Positions 1 through 7,724 of a stretch of DNA of 10,795 nt are shown in pieces (within the stretch, counting starts at the first letter, position 1; every line of letters starts with the position of its first letter). Source of the stretch: SIG673 sp964520875 (GTDB lineage: Bacteria; Bacillota; Clostridia; Oscillospirales; CAG-272); contig CAZFQJ010000050.1 of assembly GCA_964520875.1 (NCBI GenBank), forward strand, positions 1 to 10,795, read 5' to 3'. Below the pieces are notes generated by a model. That model was not told the origin of the DNA and ran no database searches. It saw nothing but the letters and a program-made list of their open reading frames with translations. The translations under genes were made by a program, and so were the position numbers.

Positions 1-58
1 CACAAAACGACCGTATAAATGAATAAAAAGAAAATATACTTAAAAATATACATTCATA

Positions 59-87
59 TTGACAAAAGAATTATTTTATTATATAAT
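59..87 (+). promoter_or_regulatory. Consensus sigma-A promoter of the nusB operon
   Basis: TTGACA lies at 59-64 and TATAAT at 82-87, separated by exactly 17 bp. Both hexamers match the sigma-A/sigma-70 consensus perfectly. The stretch upstream (about 12-58) is rich in A and T tracts and could act as an UP element. The start of transcription is expected near 94-96, giving an untranslated leader of about 60 nt before nusB. No operator or riboswitch-like structure is apparent in that leader. Confidence 0.85.
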
Positions 88-153
88 ATAGAATATATCA
101 TCAAAGACAGAAAAGCGGAACTTCCGCATAAAGAAAGCACGAGGTAGATCTCA

Positions 154-573
154 ATGGAAAGACGCAAGGCAAGAGAAGCAGCGTTCAAATTAATATACGA
201 GCTCGGAGTACAGACGGATAAGACGCCGGACGAGATCATAGCGGACACCGCCCCCGAGCAGGATCTTAAGCCCGACGAATACATACGAAGCGTAGTCTGC
301 GGAGTAGATAAGGAAAAAGAGAAGCTTGACGCCCTCATATCCGAAAAGGCGGTCGGCTGGAAGCTCGGAAGGATATCAGGGGTATCGCTTGCGATAATGC
401 GCCTCGCCGCTTACGAGATGCTCTACCGCACAGAGGACGTTCCGTTCAGCGTCGCAATAAACGAAGCCGTGGAGCTTGCAAAAAAATACGACCATGAAAA
501 AGCCCCGAAGTTCATAAACGGCATACTGAACGCCATAGCCGAAAGCGAAGGCTTAAAAAAACCGAAGGCGTGA
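154..573 (+). CDS. nusB: Transcription antitermination factor NusB
   Basis: NusB (139 aa, normal length) is a small all-helical RNA-binding protein. With NusE (ribosomal protein S10) it binds boxA RNA and supports antitermination in rRNA operons. The N-terminus (residues 2-17, RRKAREAAFKLIYELG) matches the family's first helix. Residues 73-92 (RISGVSLAIMRLAAYEMLY region) and 101-128 (AINEAVELAKKY, then KFINGILNAI) are the conserved C-terminal core. The start at ATG 154 has a GAGGT ribosome-binding site at 141-145, 8 nt upstream. It is the first gene after a consensus promoter and heads the operon. The next start is 7 bp after its stop, so the two are probably translationally coupled. The identification is secure. 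Confidence 0.95.
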   Translation: MERRKAREAAFKLIYELGVQTDKTPDEIIADTAPEQDLKPDEYIRSVVCGVDKEKEKLDALISEKAVGWKLGRISGVSLAIMRLAAYEMLYRTEDVPFSVAINEAVELAKKYDHEKAPKFINGILNAIAESEGLKKPKA

Positions 574-580
574 CGCCGAA

Positions 581-1546
581 ATGAAATACTATCTCGGTAT
601 AGATACCTCAAATTACAGGACGTCCGCCGCGGTATGCGACGAAAACGGAAACCTTGTACGCTCCGTAAGGCGTTTACTGCCGGTAAAAGAAGGAGAGCTC
701 GGACTTCGTCAAAGCGAGGCTCTCTTCTCTCACACAAAGGCTCTTCCGACGATCATGGAAGAGCTGGGCGCTTATCCGCTTGCGGCGGTAGGATATTCGG
801 CAAGACCGCGCGACTGCGAAGGCTCATACATGCCGTGTTTTCTTGCAGGAGAATCCGTTGCGCGCTCGATCGCGAGCGTATGCGGTATACCCTTTTACGA
901 TCTTTCGCATCAAGCGTGTCATATACAGGCCGCTCTGTATTCCGTGTCTATCGATAGCGAAAAGCGTTTCGATAACGTATCCGAGCTTATTGAAAAAGAA
1001 AAGGCGTTCGCCCCGAACGGAAGATTTCTCGCATTTCACGTAAGCGGCGGAACGACGGAGGCATTGCTTCATGATAACGGCAGAATAACGCTTCTCGGCG
1101 GAACGCTCGATCTGAACGCAGGTCAGGCAATAGACCGCGTGGGAGTCGCACTCGGACTTCCTTTCCCCGCGGGAGAGGCGCTGGAGACTCTTGCGAGCGG
1201 CATGCCCTATTCAAAGGGGATAAAGATATCCGTCAAAGGCTTTGACTGCAATCTTGCGGGACTTGAGAACATGTCCAAAAAAATGCTCGAAAACGGAAAG
1301 AGCGCGGGCGAGGTCGCCGCATTCACGCTCGACGCCGTGCTTAAAACGATAGACAAGATGAGCGAGAACCTTCTTGCCTCTTACCCGGATCTTCCTATAC
1401 TTTACGCGGGCGGGGTAATGTCTTGCAAGCGTATCGCGCACGCTTTGGAAAAGAAATACCGTTCGGCGTTCGCTTCTCCCGAATTTTCGGGCGACAATGC
1501 CGTAGGAAATGCCGTCTTGTGCCTAAAAGCTCACAATGGGCTTTGA
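581..1546 (+). CDS. TsaD-like (M22 glycoprotease / ASKHA fold) paralog
   Basis: This 321-aa protein resembles TsaD/Kae1, the enzyme that transfers threonylcarbamoyl to A37 of ANN-decoding tRNAs. It is clearly diverged. The N-terminal phosphate loop reads GIDTSNYRTS (residues 6-15) instead of the usual GIETSCDETA. The metal-ligand pattern is kept: His110 and His114 in HQACH, and Asp305 in GDNAVG. Other TsaD-like blocks are SGGTTEALL (155-163), GGTLDLNAGQAIDRVG (173-188), LPFPAGEALETLA (193-205) and AGGV (276-279). Similar proteins are often annotated as O-sialoglycoprotein endopeptidase in Clostridia, from memory. A canonical TsaD normally lies elsewhere, so this is more likely a paralog of unknown substrate than TsaD itself. 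No strong ribosome-binding site is visible; the 7-bp gap after nusB suggests coupling. The fold is secure, the function is not. Confidence 0.8.
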   Translation: MKYYLGIDTSNYRTSAAVCDENGNLVRSVRRLLPVKEGELGLRQSEALFSHTKALPTIMEELGAYPLAAVGYSARPRDCEGSYMPCFLAGESVARSIASVCGIPFYDLSHQACHIQAALYSVSIDSEKRFDNVSELIEKEKAFAPNGRFLAFHVSGGTTEALLHDNGRITLLGGTLDLNAGQAIDRVGVALGLPFPAGEALETLASGMPYSKGIKISVKGFDCNLAGLENMSKKMLENGKSAGEVAAFTLDAVLKTIDKMSENLLASYPDLPILYAGGVMSCKRIAHALEKKYRSAFASPEFSGDNAVGNAVLCLKAHNGL

Positions 1547-1552
1547 CAAAAC

Positions 1553-1559
1553 GGGAGGT
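1553..1559 (+). promoter_or_regulatory. Ribosome-binding site deciding the xseA TTG start
   Basis: GGGAGGT lies 4 nt before TTG 1564. The reading frame is open upstream into the preceding gene, with an in-frame ATG at 1423, but only the TTG follows a Shine-Dalgarno sequence. It also gives the N-terminus expected for XseA (SVSELNGYVK at residues 13-22). Confidence 0.75.
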
Positions 1560-1563
1560 AAAC

Positions 1564-2823
1564 TTGAATTTCGAAGCTTATTTTAACGAAAACATACTCA
1601 GCGTCTCGGAGCTTAACGGGTACGTAAAGCAGACCCTTGACGCCATGCCGATATTTTCGTCGGTCCGTATACGCGGAGAGATATCGAACTTTAAGAACCA
1701 CGTAAAGAGCGGACATCTGTACTTTTCACTTAAAGACGAGGAATCCGTTATAAAAGCGGTAATGTTCTCGCGCGAGGCGAGGGGGCTCGGGTTCGTCCCC
1801 GAGGACGGAATGAAGGTGGTCGCGACGGGACGCGTCTCGGCATATGTGAGAGACGGTATATACCAGATATACGTAAACGAGATGATACCGGACGGCAGGG
1901 GCGAGCTTCACGCCGCATACGAGCGTCTTAAAAAGCGTCTTGCCGAAGAAGGACTCTTCTCGGAGGAATATAAAAAAACTCTTCCCGCTTATCCGAAAAG
2001 GATCGGCGTCATAACCTCGAATACGGGTGCGGCGATACGCGATATAATAAACATAACCGGAAGGCGCTGGCCGATAGCCGAGATAGTCGTCTATCCCGCG
2101 CTCGTACAGGGCGAAGGCGCGGTAGCCTCGCTTATTAACGGAGTAAGATATTTTTCCGAATGTTCGGAACGCCCGGACGTCGTGATCATAGGGCGCGGCG
2201 GAGGATCGATAGAGGATCTTTGGGCATTCAACAGCGAATCTCTCGCAAGAGAGATCGCCGCGTCTCCCCTTCCGTTCATATCCGGAGTCGGACACGAGAC
2301 AGACTACACCATATGCGATTTCGTATCTTCCGTGCGCGCCCCGACGCCGTCGGGAGCCGCCGAGATAGCCACGCCCGATATAAGGGAGATATACTCGAAA
2401 ATCACGGGATACGCGGAAAAGTATTCTTCCGTTATAGACGGAAAACTGCGTATGTACCGCGAAAAGCTTAATTTACTTGAAAAGAAACGGGTGCTTACTT
2501 CCCCGTTCGGATTCATAGACGAAAAGCGTCTGCTCCTCGACGCTCTTTCCGACAAAGCGGAAAAGAGCTACCGATTGATACTGAGTAAAAAATCCGGAGA
2601 ATTTTCCGCCATATGCAAAAAAATAGAAGCGTTAAGCCCTCTTTCCGTGCTCTCACGCGGATACGGAGCGCTCTACTCCGAAAGCGGAAGCGTGATCACG
2701 GGTGTGGGTAACGTAAAAAGCGGAGACGTACTCAGAATACGGCTCTCCGACGGAGAGATAACGGCAAGAGCCGAAAAAGCAGAAAGATTTCTTAAAAAGA
2801 AGGGTAATTTGAAAAATGGCTGA
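1564..2823 (+). CDS. xseA: Exodeoxyribonuclease VII large subunit XseA
   Basis: XseA is the catalytic subunit of exonuclease VII. This enzyme degrades single-stranded DNA from both ends to oligonucleotides, using one XseA with several XseB subunits. The 419-aa product (usual 400-460) has an N-terminal OB-fold for ssDNA binding (about residues 10-108, including VRIRGEISNFK at 34-44 and GHLYFSLKD at 50-58). The catalytic core includes KRIGVITSNTGAAIRD (145-160), GRGGGSIEDLWAFN (210-223), GVGHETDY (241-248) and RAPTPSGAAE (258-267). A charged helical stretch at about 275-355 is the coiled coil that docks XseB, and SVLSRGYG (361-368) closes the core. The TTG start follows a strong ribosome-binding site. 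The gene overlaps xseB by 8 nt, consistent with coupled production of the two subunits. Confidence 0.95.
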   Translation: MNFEAYFNENILSVSELNGYVKQTLDAMPIFSSVRIRGEISNFKNHVKSGHLYFSLKDEESVIKAVMFSREARGLGFVPEDGMKVVATGRVSAYVRDGIYQIYVNEMIPDGRGELHAAYERLKKRLAEEGLFSEEYKKTLPAYPKRIGVITSNTGAAIRDIINITGRRWPIAEIVVYPALVQGEGAVASLINGVRYFSECSERPDVVIIGRGGGSIEDLWAFNSESLAREIAASPLPFISGVGHETDYTICDFVSSVRAPTPSGAAEIATPDIREIYSKITGYAEKYSSVIDGKLRMYREKLNLLEKKRVLTSPFGFIDEKRLLLDALSDKAEKSYRLILSKKSGEFSAICKKIEALSPLSVLSRGYGALYSESGSVITGVGNVKSGDVLRIRLSDGEITARAEKAERFLKKKGNLKNG

Positions 2824-3040
2824 TAAAGAACTCTCGTTTGAAGAAGCTATCGCGCGTCTCGACGAGCTCGCACGCGGGCTTGAGGACGGAAAAGCACCGC
2901 TCGACGAGTCTCTTAAGATGTTCGAAGAGGGCGTAAAGCTCATAGGTATATGCAAAAAGCAACTCGACGAAGCCGAGCAAAAGGTTCGCGAGCTTACCGA
3001 GATCGGAAACGGCGGTGACAAAAATGCTGAAGATTCTTGA
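2816..3040 (+). CDS. xseB: Exodeoxyribonuclease VII small subunit XseB
   Basis: This 74-aa protein is the small subunit of exonuclease VII and is needed with XseA for activity. The helical hairpin typical of the family is plain: LSFEEAIARLDELARGLEDG at residues 6-25, then LDESLKMFEEGVKL (29-42) and a lysine/glutamate-rich second helix ending near residue 62. The ATG at 2816 lies inside the 3' end of xseA (8-nt overlap) and the 3' end overlaps ispA. Ribosomes finishing xseA probably re-initiate here. Length, composition and neighbour agree, so the call is secure. Confidence 0.93.
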   Translation: MADKELSFEEAIARLDELARGLEDGKAPLDESLKMFEEGVKLIGICKKQLDEAEQKVRELTEIGNGGDKNAEDS

Positions 3041-3881
3041 AGCAAATTCACGCCTTACCGAAAAAAAGATATCTTCTATCCTTGCGGCACGCGACGAAGA
3101 TTACGAGGTGCTCTTCGACTCCATGAGCTACTCCGCAAACGGCGGCGGAAAGCGCATACGCCCGACTCTTACGCTTGAATTTTTCCGCATGCTCGCAAAA
3201 AACGGGCAAAGCGAGGACGGCGCTCTGTCGCTTGCCGCCGCGGTAGAGCTTATACACACATACTCCCTGATACACGATGATCTGCCCTGCATGGACGACG
3301 ACGATATGCGCCGCGGAAAGCCGTCTAACCACAAGGTGTTCGGAGAAGCCACCGCTCTTCTTGCGGGAGACGCGCTCCTTACGCTCGCATTTGAGACCGT
3401 TACCTCGTCATACGGGCTTTCCGATCGTGCAAAGGTAAGAGCCGTTTCGGTGCTTGCAAACGGTGCCGGCGCGCACGGAATGATCGGAGGTCAACAGTTA
3501 GACCTGCTCGGAGAGAACGAAGATTTTAAAAACGAGCGGCTCGATTTTCTGCTCCACCGCAAGATGAATCTGTTAAAGACGGGAAAGCTTATCTCGGCAG
3601 CCGCCGAGCTCGGTTGTATCGCCGCAAACGCGGACGAAAGCGTTTTCGCTATCGCAAAGGAATACGCCGAGAACGTCGGTCTCGCCTTCCAGGTGACGGA
3701 CGATCTGCTTGATATGGGCGAAGAGGACGAAAAAACGACTTACCTTTCCTTTATGACCAAGGACGAAGCAAAGGATTACGCCGCCTCTCTTACGGAAAAA
3801 GCCATAAAAGCCGTGTCCGTGCTCGATAATAGCCGCGTTCTTATCGATCTCGCTTTATTTTTAAGAGACAGAAGAGCATGA
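3024..3881 (+). CDS. ispA: Polyprenyl (farnesyl-type) diphosphate synthase
   Basis: This trans-prenyltransferase condenses isopentenyl diphosphate with allylic diphosphates, probably to C15 (or C20), feeding undecaprenyl phosphate and quinone synthesis. Numbering from ATG 3024 (285 aa): GGGKRIRP at 40-47 binds IPP diphosphate. HTYSLIHDD holds the conserved His78. The first Asp-rich motif DDLPCMDDDD is at 85-94, followed by RRGKP (96-100). GGQQLDL is at 155-161, KTG at 185-187, and the second Asp-rich motif DDLLD at 226-230. The segment after DDLLD is unusually short (MGEEDEKTTY). The usual LGK..GSD loop, whose lysine contacts the allylic diphosphate in E. coli IspA, is missing. An in-frame GTG at 3015 could add 3 residues. 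The gene overlaps xseB and shares ATGA with tlyA. Family is certain; product chain length is inferred. Confidence 0.9.
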   Translation: MLKILEANSRLTEKKISSILAARDEDYEVLFDSMSYSANGGGKRIRPTLTLEFFRMLAKNGQSEDGALSLAAAVELIHTYSLIHDDLPCMDDDDMRRGKPSNHKVFGEATALLAGDALLTLAFETVTSSYGLSDRAKVRAVSVLANGAGAHGMIGGQQLDLLGENEDFKNERLDFLLHRKMNLLKTGKLISAAAELGCIAANADESVFAIAKEYAENVGLAFQVTDDLLDMGEEDEKTTYLSFMTKDEAKDYAASLTEKAIKAVSVLDNSRVLIDLALFLRDRRA

Positions 3882-4690
3882 GAGCGGACGTATACCTTAC
3901 CGAAAAAGGACTTTGCGAGAGCCGTTCAAAGGCTAAAAGGATCATCGAAGACGGACTTTTGTTCGTAAACGGAGCAAACGTAAAAAAATGCTCATACGAG
4001 ATCGGCGAAAACGACGAAGCGGAGATAAGAGGCGAAGTAATGCCGTTCGTATCGCGCGGAGGGCTCAAGCTTCTCGGAGCGATAGAAGCCTTTGACCTGA
4101 ACGTAAAGGAGCTTACATGCGTTGACATCGGAGCTTCAACGGGCGGTTTTACCGATTGCCTTCTGAAAAACGGAGCGAAAAAGGTCTACGCCGTGGACTG
4201 CGGAAGCGGTCAGCTCCACTCTTCTCTTTTAAACGACCCGAGGGTCGAAAGTATGGAAAAGTTCAACGCGCGCGAGCTTACCTCCGAGATGCTCGGCGAA
4301 AGGTGCGACCTCGCAGTAATGGACGTAAGCTTCATCTCGCAAGCACTACTGTATGAAGCCGTTCGCTCGGTACTGAAGGACGGCGGTATACTTATATCGC
4401 TCATAAAGCCACAGTTCGAATGCGGCAGAGCCGCGCTCGGACGTGGCGGGATAGTAAAAGACAAAAAGGTACGCGTAAACGTCATTCGCTCCGTCGTAGA
4501 TAAAGCAAGCGCTTTCGGGCTTACGCTCACGGGGCTTGCGCCCTCTCCGATAAAGGGCGGAGACGGAAACGAGGAGTATCTGGCAATGTTCGTTTACGGT
4601 AAAGCGCAGGCTTTGCTACTTGACGACTCGCGCTTAAGAGCCGTTACCGAAAGCGGCTCATTCGCAAAAAAACGATCGGACGACGTATGA
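3878..4690 (+). CDS. tlyA: TlyA-family rRNA (cytidine-2'-O)-methyltransferase
   Basis: TlyA proteins use S-adenosylmethionine to methylate ribose 2'-OH groups of rRNA (23S C1920, and in some bacteria 16S C1409). They were formerly called hemolysins. The 270-aa product has an N-terminal S4 RNA-binding domain (about residues 1-48, with LCESRSKAKRIIEDG at 12-26) and an FtsJ-like Rossmann methyltransferase domain. SRGGLKL (59-65) carries a tetrad lysine. The SAM-binding motif DIGASTGGFTD is at 83-93, AVDCGSGQL at 105-113, DVSFIS (149-154) carries the tetrad Asp, IKPQFE (176-181) the second Lys, and GNEEYL (230-235) the Glu. The start overlaps the ispA stop (ATGA), so the two are coupled. In Bacillus dxs lies between ispA and tlyA; here nothing does. 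Confidence 0.93.
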   Translation: MRADVYLTEKGLCESRSKAKRIIEDGLLFVNGANVKKCSYEIGENDEAEIRGEVMPFVSRGGLKLLGAIEAFDLNVKELTCVDIGASTGGFTDCLLKNGAKKVYAVDCGSGQLHSSLLNDPRVESMEKFNARELTSEMLGERCDLAVMDVSFISQALLYEAVRSVLKDGGILISLIKPQFECGRAALGRGGIVKDKKVRVNVIRSVVDKASAFGLTLTGLAPSPIKGGDGNEEYLAMFVYGKAQALLLDDSRLRAVTESGSFAKKRSDDV

Positions 4691-4724
4691 CACGGACCGT
4701 TCGGGAAAGGCACGGGCAGGCATT

Positions 4725-5489
4725 ATGAAAAAACTGTATATCTTCACGGGAAAGGATAAAGACCCGGACGGAAGCTTCCGCGCTCTGATATCAAAGCACG
4801 CGAAAGAAAACGGCGGCGCGGTCACAGACGATCCTTCGGGGGCGGACGCGATAGCGGTGCTCGGAGGCGACGGAACGGTAATGCGCGCCGCTCATTTGGC
4901 AACAAAGCACGATATTCCCATAATAGGTATAAATTTAGGCCGTATCGGCTACATGGCGGAGCTTGAAAAGGACGATATACCGCTCATATCCGCATTTTTT
5001 AACGGAAATTACACAGAAGACGAGCGCATGACTCTGTCGGTCGCGGTCGGAGACCGTGAGTACACGGCGCTAAACGACGCGGTGATACACGCAAAAAGCA
5101 CCCATATGACGGAAATAACGCTATATTGTAACGGCGACAGAGTAAACTCTTTAAGAGGAGACGGTCTGATATTCGCCTCCCCTACCGGATCCACCGCTTA
5201 TTCGATGTCGGCGGGCGGACCGGTAATAGACCCGAGTCTCGATTGCATATGTGTGACGCCTATCTGTCCGCAATCGCTTTCGGTAAGACCCATGATATTT
5301 TCAGCCAAGAACGTTTTAGGCGCCGTAGCCGCGGAATCCGATTGCACGATAACCGTAGACGGCGGAGAACCGGAAAGGCTCGGAATTTCCGACGCCATAA
5401 CGGTCAAAAAAAGCGACCGTCCTCTGAAAATGATAAAGCTTAAGCACGACGGATTTTACGGTATACTCCGTAAAAAGATGTCCGAATAA
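4725..5489 (+). CDS. nadK: NAD kinase (ATP:NAD 2'-phosphotransferase)
   Basis: NAD kinase phosphorylates the adenosine ribose 2'-OH of NAD to make NADP and is the only route to NADP. The 254-aa product is slightly short for the family. GGDGT at 47-51 holds the catalytic Asp49, and GINLGRIGYMAEL (68-80) follows. NDAVI (117-121) is the NAD-contact region. GDGLIFASPTGSTAYS (145-160) with AGGPVI (163-168) is the nucleotide-binding block diagnostic of NadK. A C-terminal beta-rich domain includes VDGGEPE near residue 213. ATG 4725 follows a GGCAGG-like site. It starts 34 bp after tlyA. The tlyA-nadK-argR-recN order is a familiar clostridial arrangement, from memory. Confidence 0.94.
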   Translation: MKKLYIFTGKDKDPDGSFRALISKHAKENGGAVTDDPSGADAIAVLGGDGTVMRAAHLATKHDIPIIGINLGRIGYMAELEKDDIPLISAFFNGNYTEDERMTLSVAVGDREYTALNDAVIHAKSTHMTEITLYCNGDRVNSLRGDGLIFASPTGSTAYSMSAGGPVIDPSLDCICVTPICPQSLSVRPMIFSAKNVLGAVAAESDCTITVDGGEPERLGISDAITVKKSDRPLKMIKLKHDGFYGILRKKMSE

Positions 5490-5525
5490 AAATCAAGCAC
5501 CCACAAACGAAAGGATCATACATAA

Positions 5526-5981
5526 ATGAAACAGAGCAGACAGGGAAAGATACTTGAGATAATCGCGGAAAACACGATAGAAACGCAGGAGCAGCTGATC
5601 GAAAAGCTCAATGCAGAGGGATATAACGTTACTCAGGCGACCGTATCGCGCGATATACGCGAGCTTCGTCTCATGAAGATATCCTGCGGCTTCGGAATAT
5701 ACAAATACGTCGTTTCGAACCAAGAACCTCATTCACATTCCGTAAAATACCTAAATATTCTTCGCGAGACGGTAACGAGCATAGAGCATGCGGGAAACCT
5801 CGTCGTTGTAAAAACATATGCCGGCATGGCGCAGGCTGCCGCGGCGGCGCTCGACAGTATGAACTGGACCGAGATAATAGGAAGCATAGCGGGAGACGAC
5901 ACCATAATGATAGTCCTTCGCTCGGGGGATACGTCAAGGGCGTTCTCGGCGGAGCTTTCCGGACTTATAAATCTAAGGTAA
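5526..5981 (+). CDS. argR: Arginine repressor ArgR/AhrC
   Basis: ArgR is a hexameric, arginine-sensing regulator that represses arginine biosynthesis and often activates catabolism by binding ARG boxes. The 151-aa length is standard. The N-terminal winged helix-turn-helix covers about residues 3-65, with recognition helix TQATVSRDIRELRLMKI at 36-52. The C-terminal oligomerisation and arginine-binding domain includes TYAGMAQAAAAALD (97-110) and IAGDDTI (121-127), whose Asp124 and Asp125 contact arginine. ATG 5526 has AAGGA at 5511-5515, a somewhat long 10-nt spacing. The 36-bp gap upstream contains no ARG box that I can recognise, so autoregulation is not visible here. Its targets are not in the window; the argR-recN pairing is conserved genomic context and does not imply a shared function. 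Confidence 0.94.
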   Translation: MKQSRQGKILEIIAENTIETQEQLIEKLNAEGYNVTQATVSRDIRELRLMKISCGFGIYKYVVSNQEPHSHSVKYLNILRETVTSIEHAGNLVVVKTYAGMAQAAAAALDSMNWTEIIGSIAGDDTIMIVLRSGDTSRAFSAELSGLINLR

Positions 5982-6001
5982 AGCCGCCAACCGTTATTTA
6001 C

Positions 6002-6010
6002 AAAGGAGGT
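6002..6010 (+). promoter_or_regulatory. Strong ribosome-binding site deciding the recN GTG start
   Basis: AAAGGAGGT is the best Shine-Dalgarno match in the window and lies 7 nt before GTG 6018. An in-frame GTG at 6009 is inside this site and therefore cannot be the start. Confidence 0.85.
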
Positions 6011-6017
6011 GCCGGCC

Positions 6018-7724
6018 GTGATATGCGAGCTGCACATTGAAAATATAGCCGTTATAAAACAACTTACGGTAAGCTTTGAAAACGGTCTTTCCGTGCTTAC
6101 GGGAGAAACGGGCGCCGGTAAATCGATAATCATCGACTCGGTAAATCTTCTGCTCGGCGCACGCGGAACGAAGGATCTCATACGAAGCGGCGAGGAGCGC
6201 GCACTCGTCTCCGCCTGCTTTTCGGATCTGACGAAGAATACATTGAAAGAGCTTGAGGACCTTACGGTATATCCCGACGAAGACGGACGTATATACATTC
6301 AAAGAACGCTTACGTCCGACGGAAGGACTCAGGCAAAGCTGAACGGAAGGAGCGTTCCCGGGTCGGTACTGAGAGACGCCGGCAGACTGCTCATAAACAT
6401 ACACGGTCAGCACGATAACCAGCTCTTACTGACGCCGCAAAAGCATATAGATTTTCTCGATTTCTACGCCTCTTCCGAAGCGCTCGTCACGGAATACGAA
6501 ATGGAGTATTCGGCGCTCTGTGAGATACGCAAGCGTTTAAAGGAAAATACGCGAAGCGAAAAGGAAACCTCGGAGCTTATAGAAACTCTCTCGTTTCGTC
6601 TGTCGGAGATAGACGGAGCAAAGCTGAAGAACGGCGAAGAGGAGGCTCTGCTCGAAAAACGCGAAAGAATAAAGAACATAGAAAAGATTTCGCGGTATTC
6701 TTCCGAGATATTCGGAGATCTTCTGGGCGGTAACGGAGGTTCTCGCCCGGCATGCGAGCTGATACGCGAGGCAAGCGAGGCGGTCGAAAAGCTCTCGGGA
6801 GTTCTTCCCGAAAGCGAAAAGATATGCGAAAGACTGAATTTTTGTGCATACGAGCTTCAAGACATAGCCGAGACCGCCGCTTCTCTTACGGACGCGGACG
6901 TATCCGATCCGGAAGCGGAGCTTGACCGTATCGAAAGCAGGCTCGATGTTATCGCAAGGCTGAAATCCAAATACGGAGACGATATACCTTCTATACTCGA
7001 ACACCGCGAAAAGCTCTCAAACGAGCTTAATTTACTGAAAAACAACACCGCGACCGTCGATTCGATAAAGCGTGAGTTCACGGCAAAAGCCAAAGAAGCA
7101 TACGCGCTTGCGGATAAGTTGACGGAGCACAGAAAAAATTTCGCGGAAAGGCTATCCTCTCTCGTTACCGAGCAGCTTCACTATCTCGACCTCGAAAAGG
7201 TGACGTTTTCGGTAAACGTCTCGCCGCTCGTAAGCGAAAACGGCGCGAGACGCTTCACACCGAACGGCTGCGACGAGGTGGAATTTCTGATATCGACAAA
7301 CCCGGGAGAACCTTTAAAGCCTCTTTCGAAGATCGCGTCCGGAGGCGAGCTTTCAAGAGTAATGCTCGCGCTTAAGACCGTTCTTGCCGACAGCGACGGA
7401 GTCGGAACGATAATCTTCGACGAGATAGACACGGGAGTTTCGGGAAAAACATCTCAAAAGATAGGAATAAAGCTGCATTCGCTCGCAAAGGGTTGTCAGG
7501 TCATCTGCATAACACACTCGGCTCAAATAGCGGCGATAGCGGATACTCATTACAAGATCTTCAAGGCGGAGAACGGCGGAAGAAACGAAACGTCGCTTAG
7601 GGAGCTTGACAGAAGCGGACGGATAGAAGAAATATCTCGCATAATGGGCGGAATAGAGATAACCGAAACGCTTCGAAAGACCGCCGCCGAGCTTATAGAC
7701 ACACATTTGCAAGACTTAAAATAA
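6018..7724 (+). CDS. recN: DNA repair protein RecN
   Basis: RecN is an SMC-like ATPase recruited early to double-strand breaks, where it tethers DNA ends for RecA-mediated repair. The 568-aa product has the family's full architecture. The N-terminal head has Walker A GETGAGKS at 29-36. IHGQHDNQLLL (128-138) is the conserved RecN block. A long charged helical region (about 150-390) forms the short coiled coil. The C-terminal head has ABC signature SGGELSR (441-447), Walker B IIFDEID (465-471) with Asp468/Glu469, and the His-switch CITHSAQIA (about 497-505). The GTG start is fixed by the ribosome-binding site. It lies 36 bp after argR. The downstream genes are tyrS and murB, not the sporulation genes spoIVB-spo0A that often follow recN in spore-formers. 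Confidence 0.96.
   Translation: MICELHIENIAVIKQLTVSFENGLSVLTGETGAGKSIIIDSVNLLLGARGTKDLIRSGEERALVSACFSDLTKNTLKELEDLTVYPDEDGRIYIQRTLTSDGRTQAKLNGRSVPGSVLRDAGRLLINIHGQHDNQLLLTPQKHIDFLDFYASSEALVTEYEMEYSALCEIRKRLKENTRSEKETSELIETLSFRLSEIDGAKLKNGEEEALLEKRERIKNIEKISRYSSEIFGDLLGGNGGSRPACELIREASEAVEKLSGVLPESEKICERLNFCAYELQDIAETAASLTDADVSDPEAELDRIESRLDVIARLKSKYGDDIPSILEHREKLSNELNLLKNNTATVDSIKREFTAKAKEAYALADKLTEHRKNFAERLSSLVTEQLHYLDLEKVTFSVNVSPLVSENGARRFTPNGCDEVEFLISTNPGEPLKPLSKIASGGELSRVMLALKTVLADSDGVGTIIFDEIDTGVSGKTSQKIGIKLHSLAKGCQVICITHSAQIAAIADTHYKIFKAENGGRNETSLRELDRSGRIEEISRIMGGIEITETLRKTAAELIDTHLQDLK

Noticed and set aside
32..53. Two AAATATAC copies upstream of the promoter as an operator
   Set aside because: They are short, AT-rich and irregular, more simply explained as part of the AT-rich upstream tract.
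1423..1563. Longer xseA start at ATG 1423
   Set aside because: The added 47 residues overlap the TsaD-like gene, match nothing in XseA, and lack a ribosome-binding site; TTG 1564 follows GGGAGGT.
1726..2295. 189-aa open frame on the minus strand inside xseA
   Set aside because: It is antisense to a secure gene, has no family resemblance or ribosome-binding site, and reflects the codon bias of xseA.
5490..5525. ARG box for argR autoregulation
   Set aside because: No palindromic AT-rich 18-bp operator is recognisable in the 36-bp gap.
6009..6017. recN start at GTG 6009
   Set aside because: This GTG is part of the Shine-Dalgarno sequence itself; GTG 6018 is correctly spaced.
5729..6298. 189-aa minus-strand open frame across argR and recN
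   Set aside because: It spans two secure genes on the other strand, with serine-rich sequence typical of antisense shadow translation.
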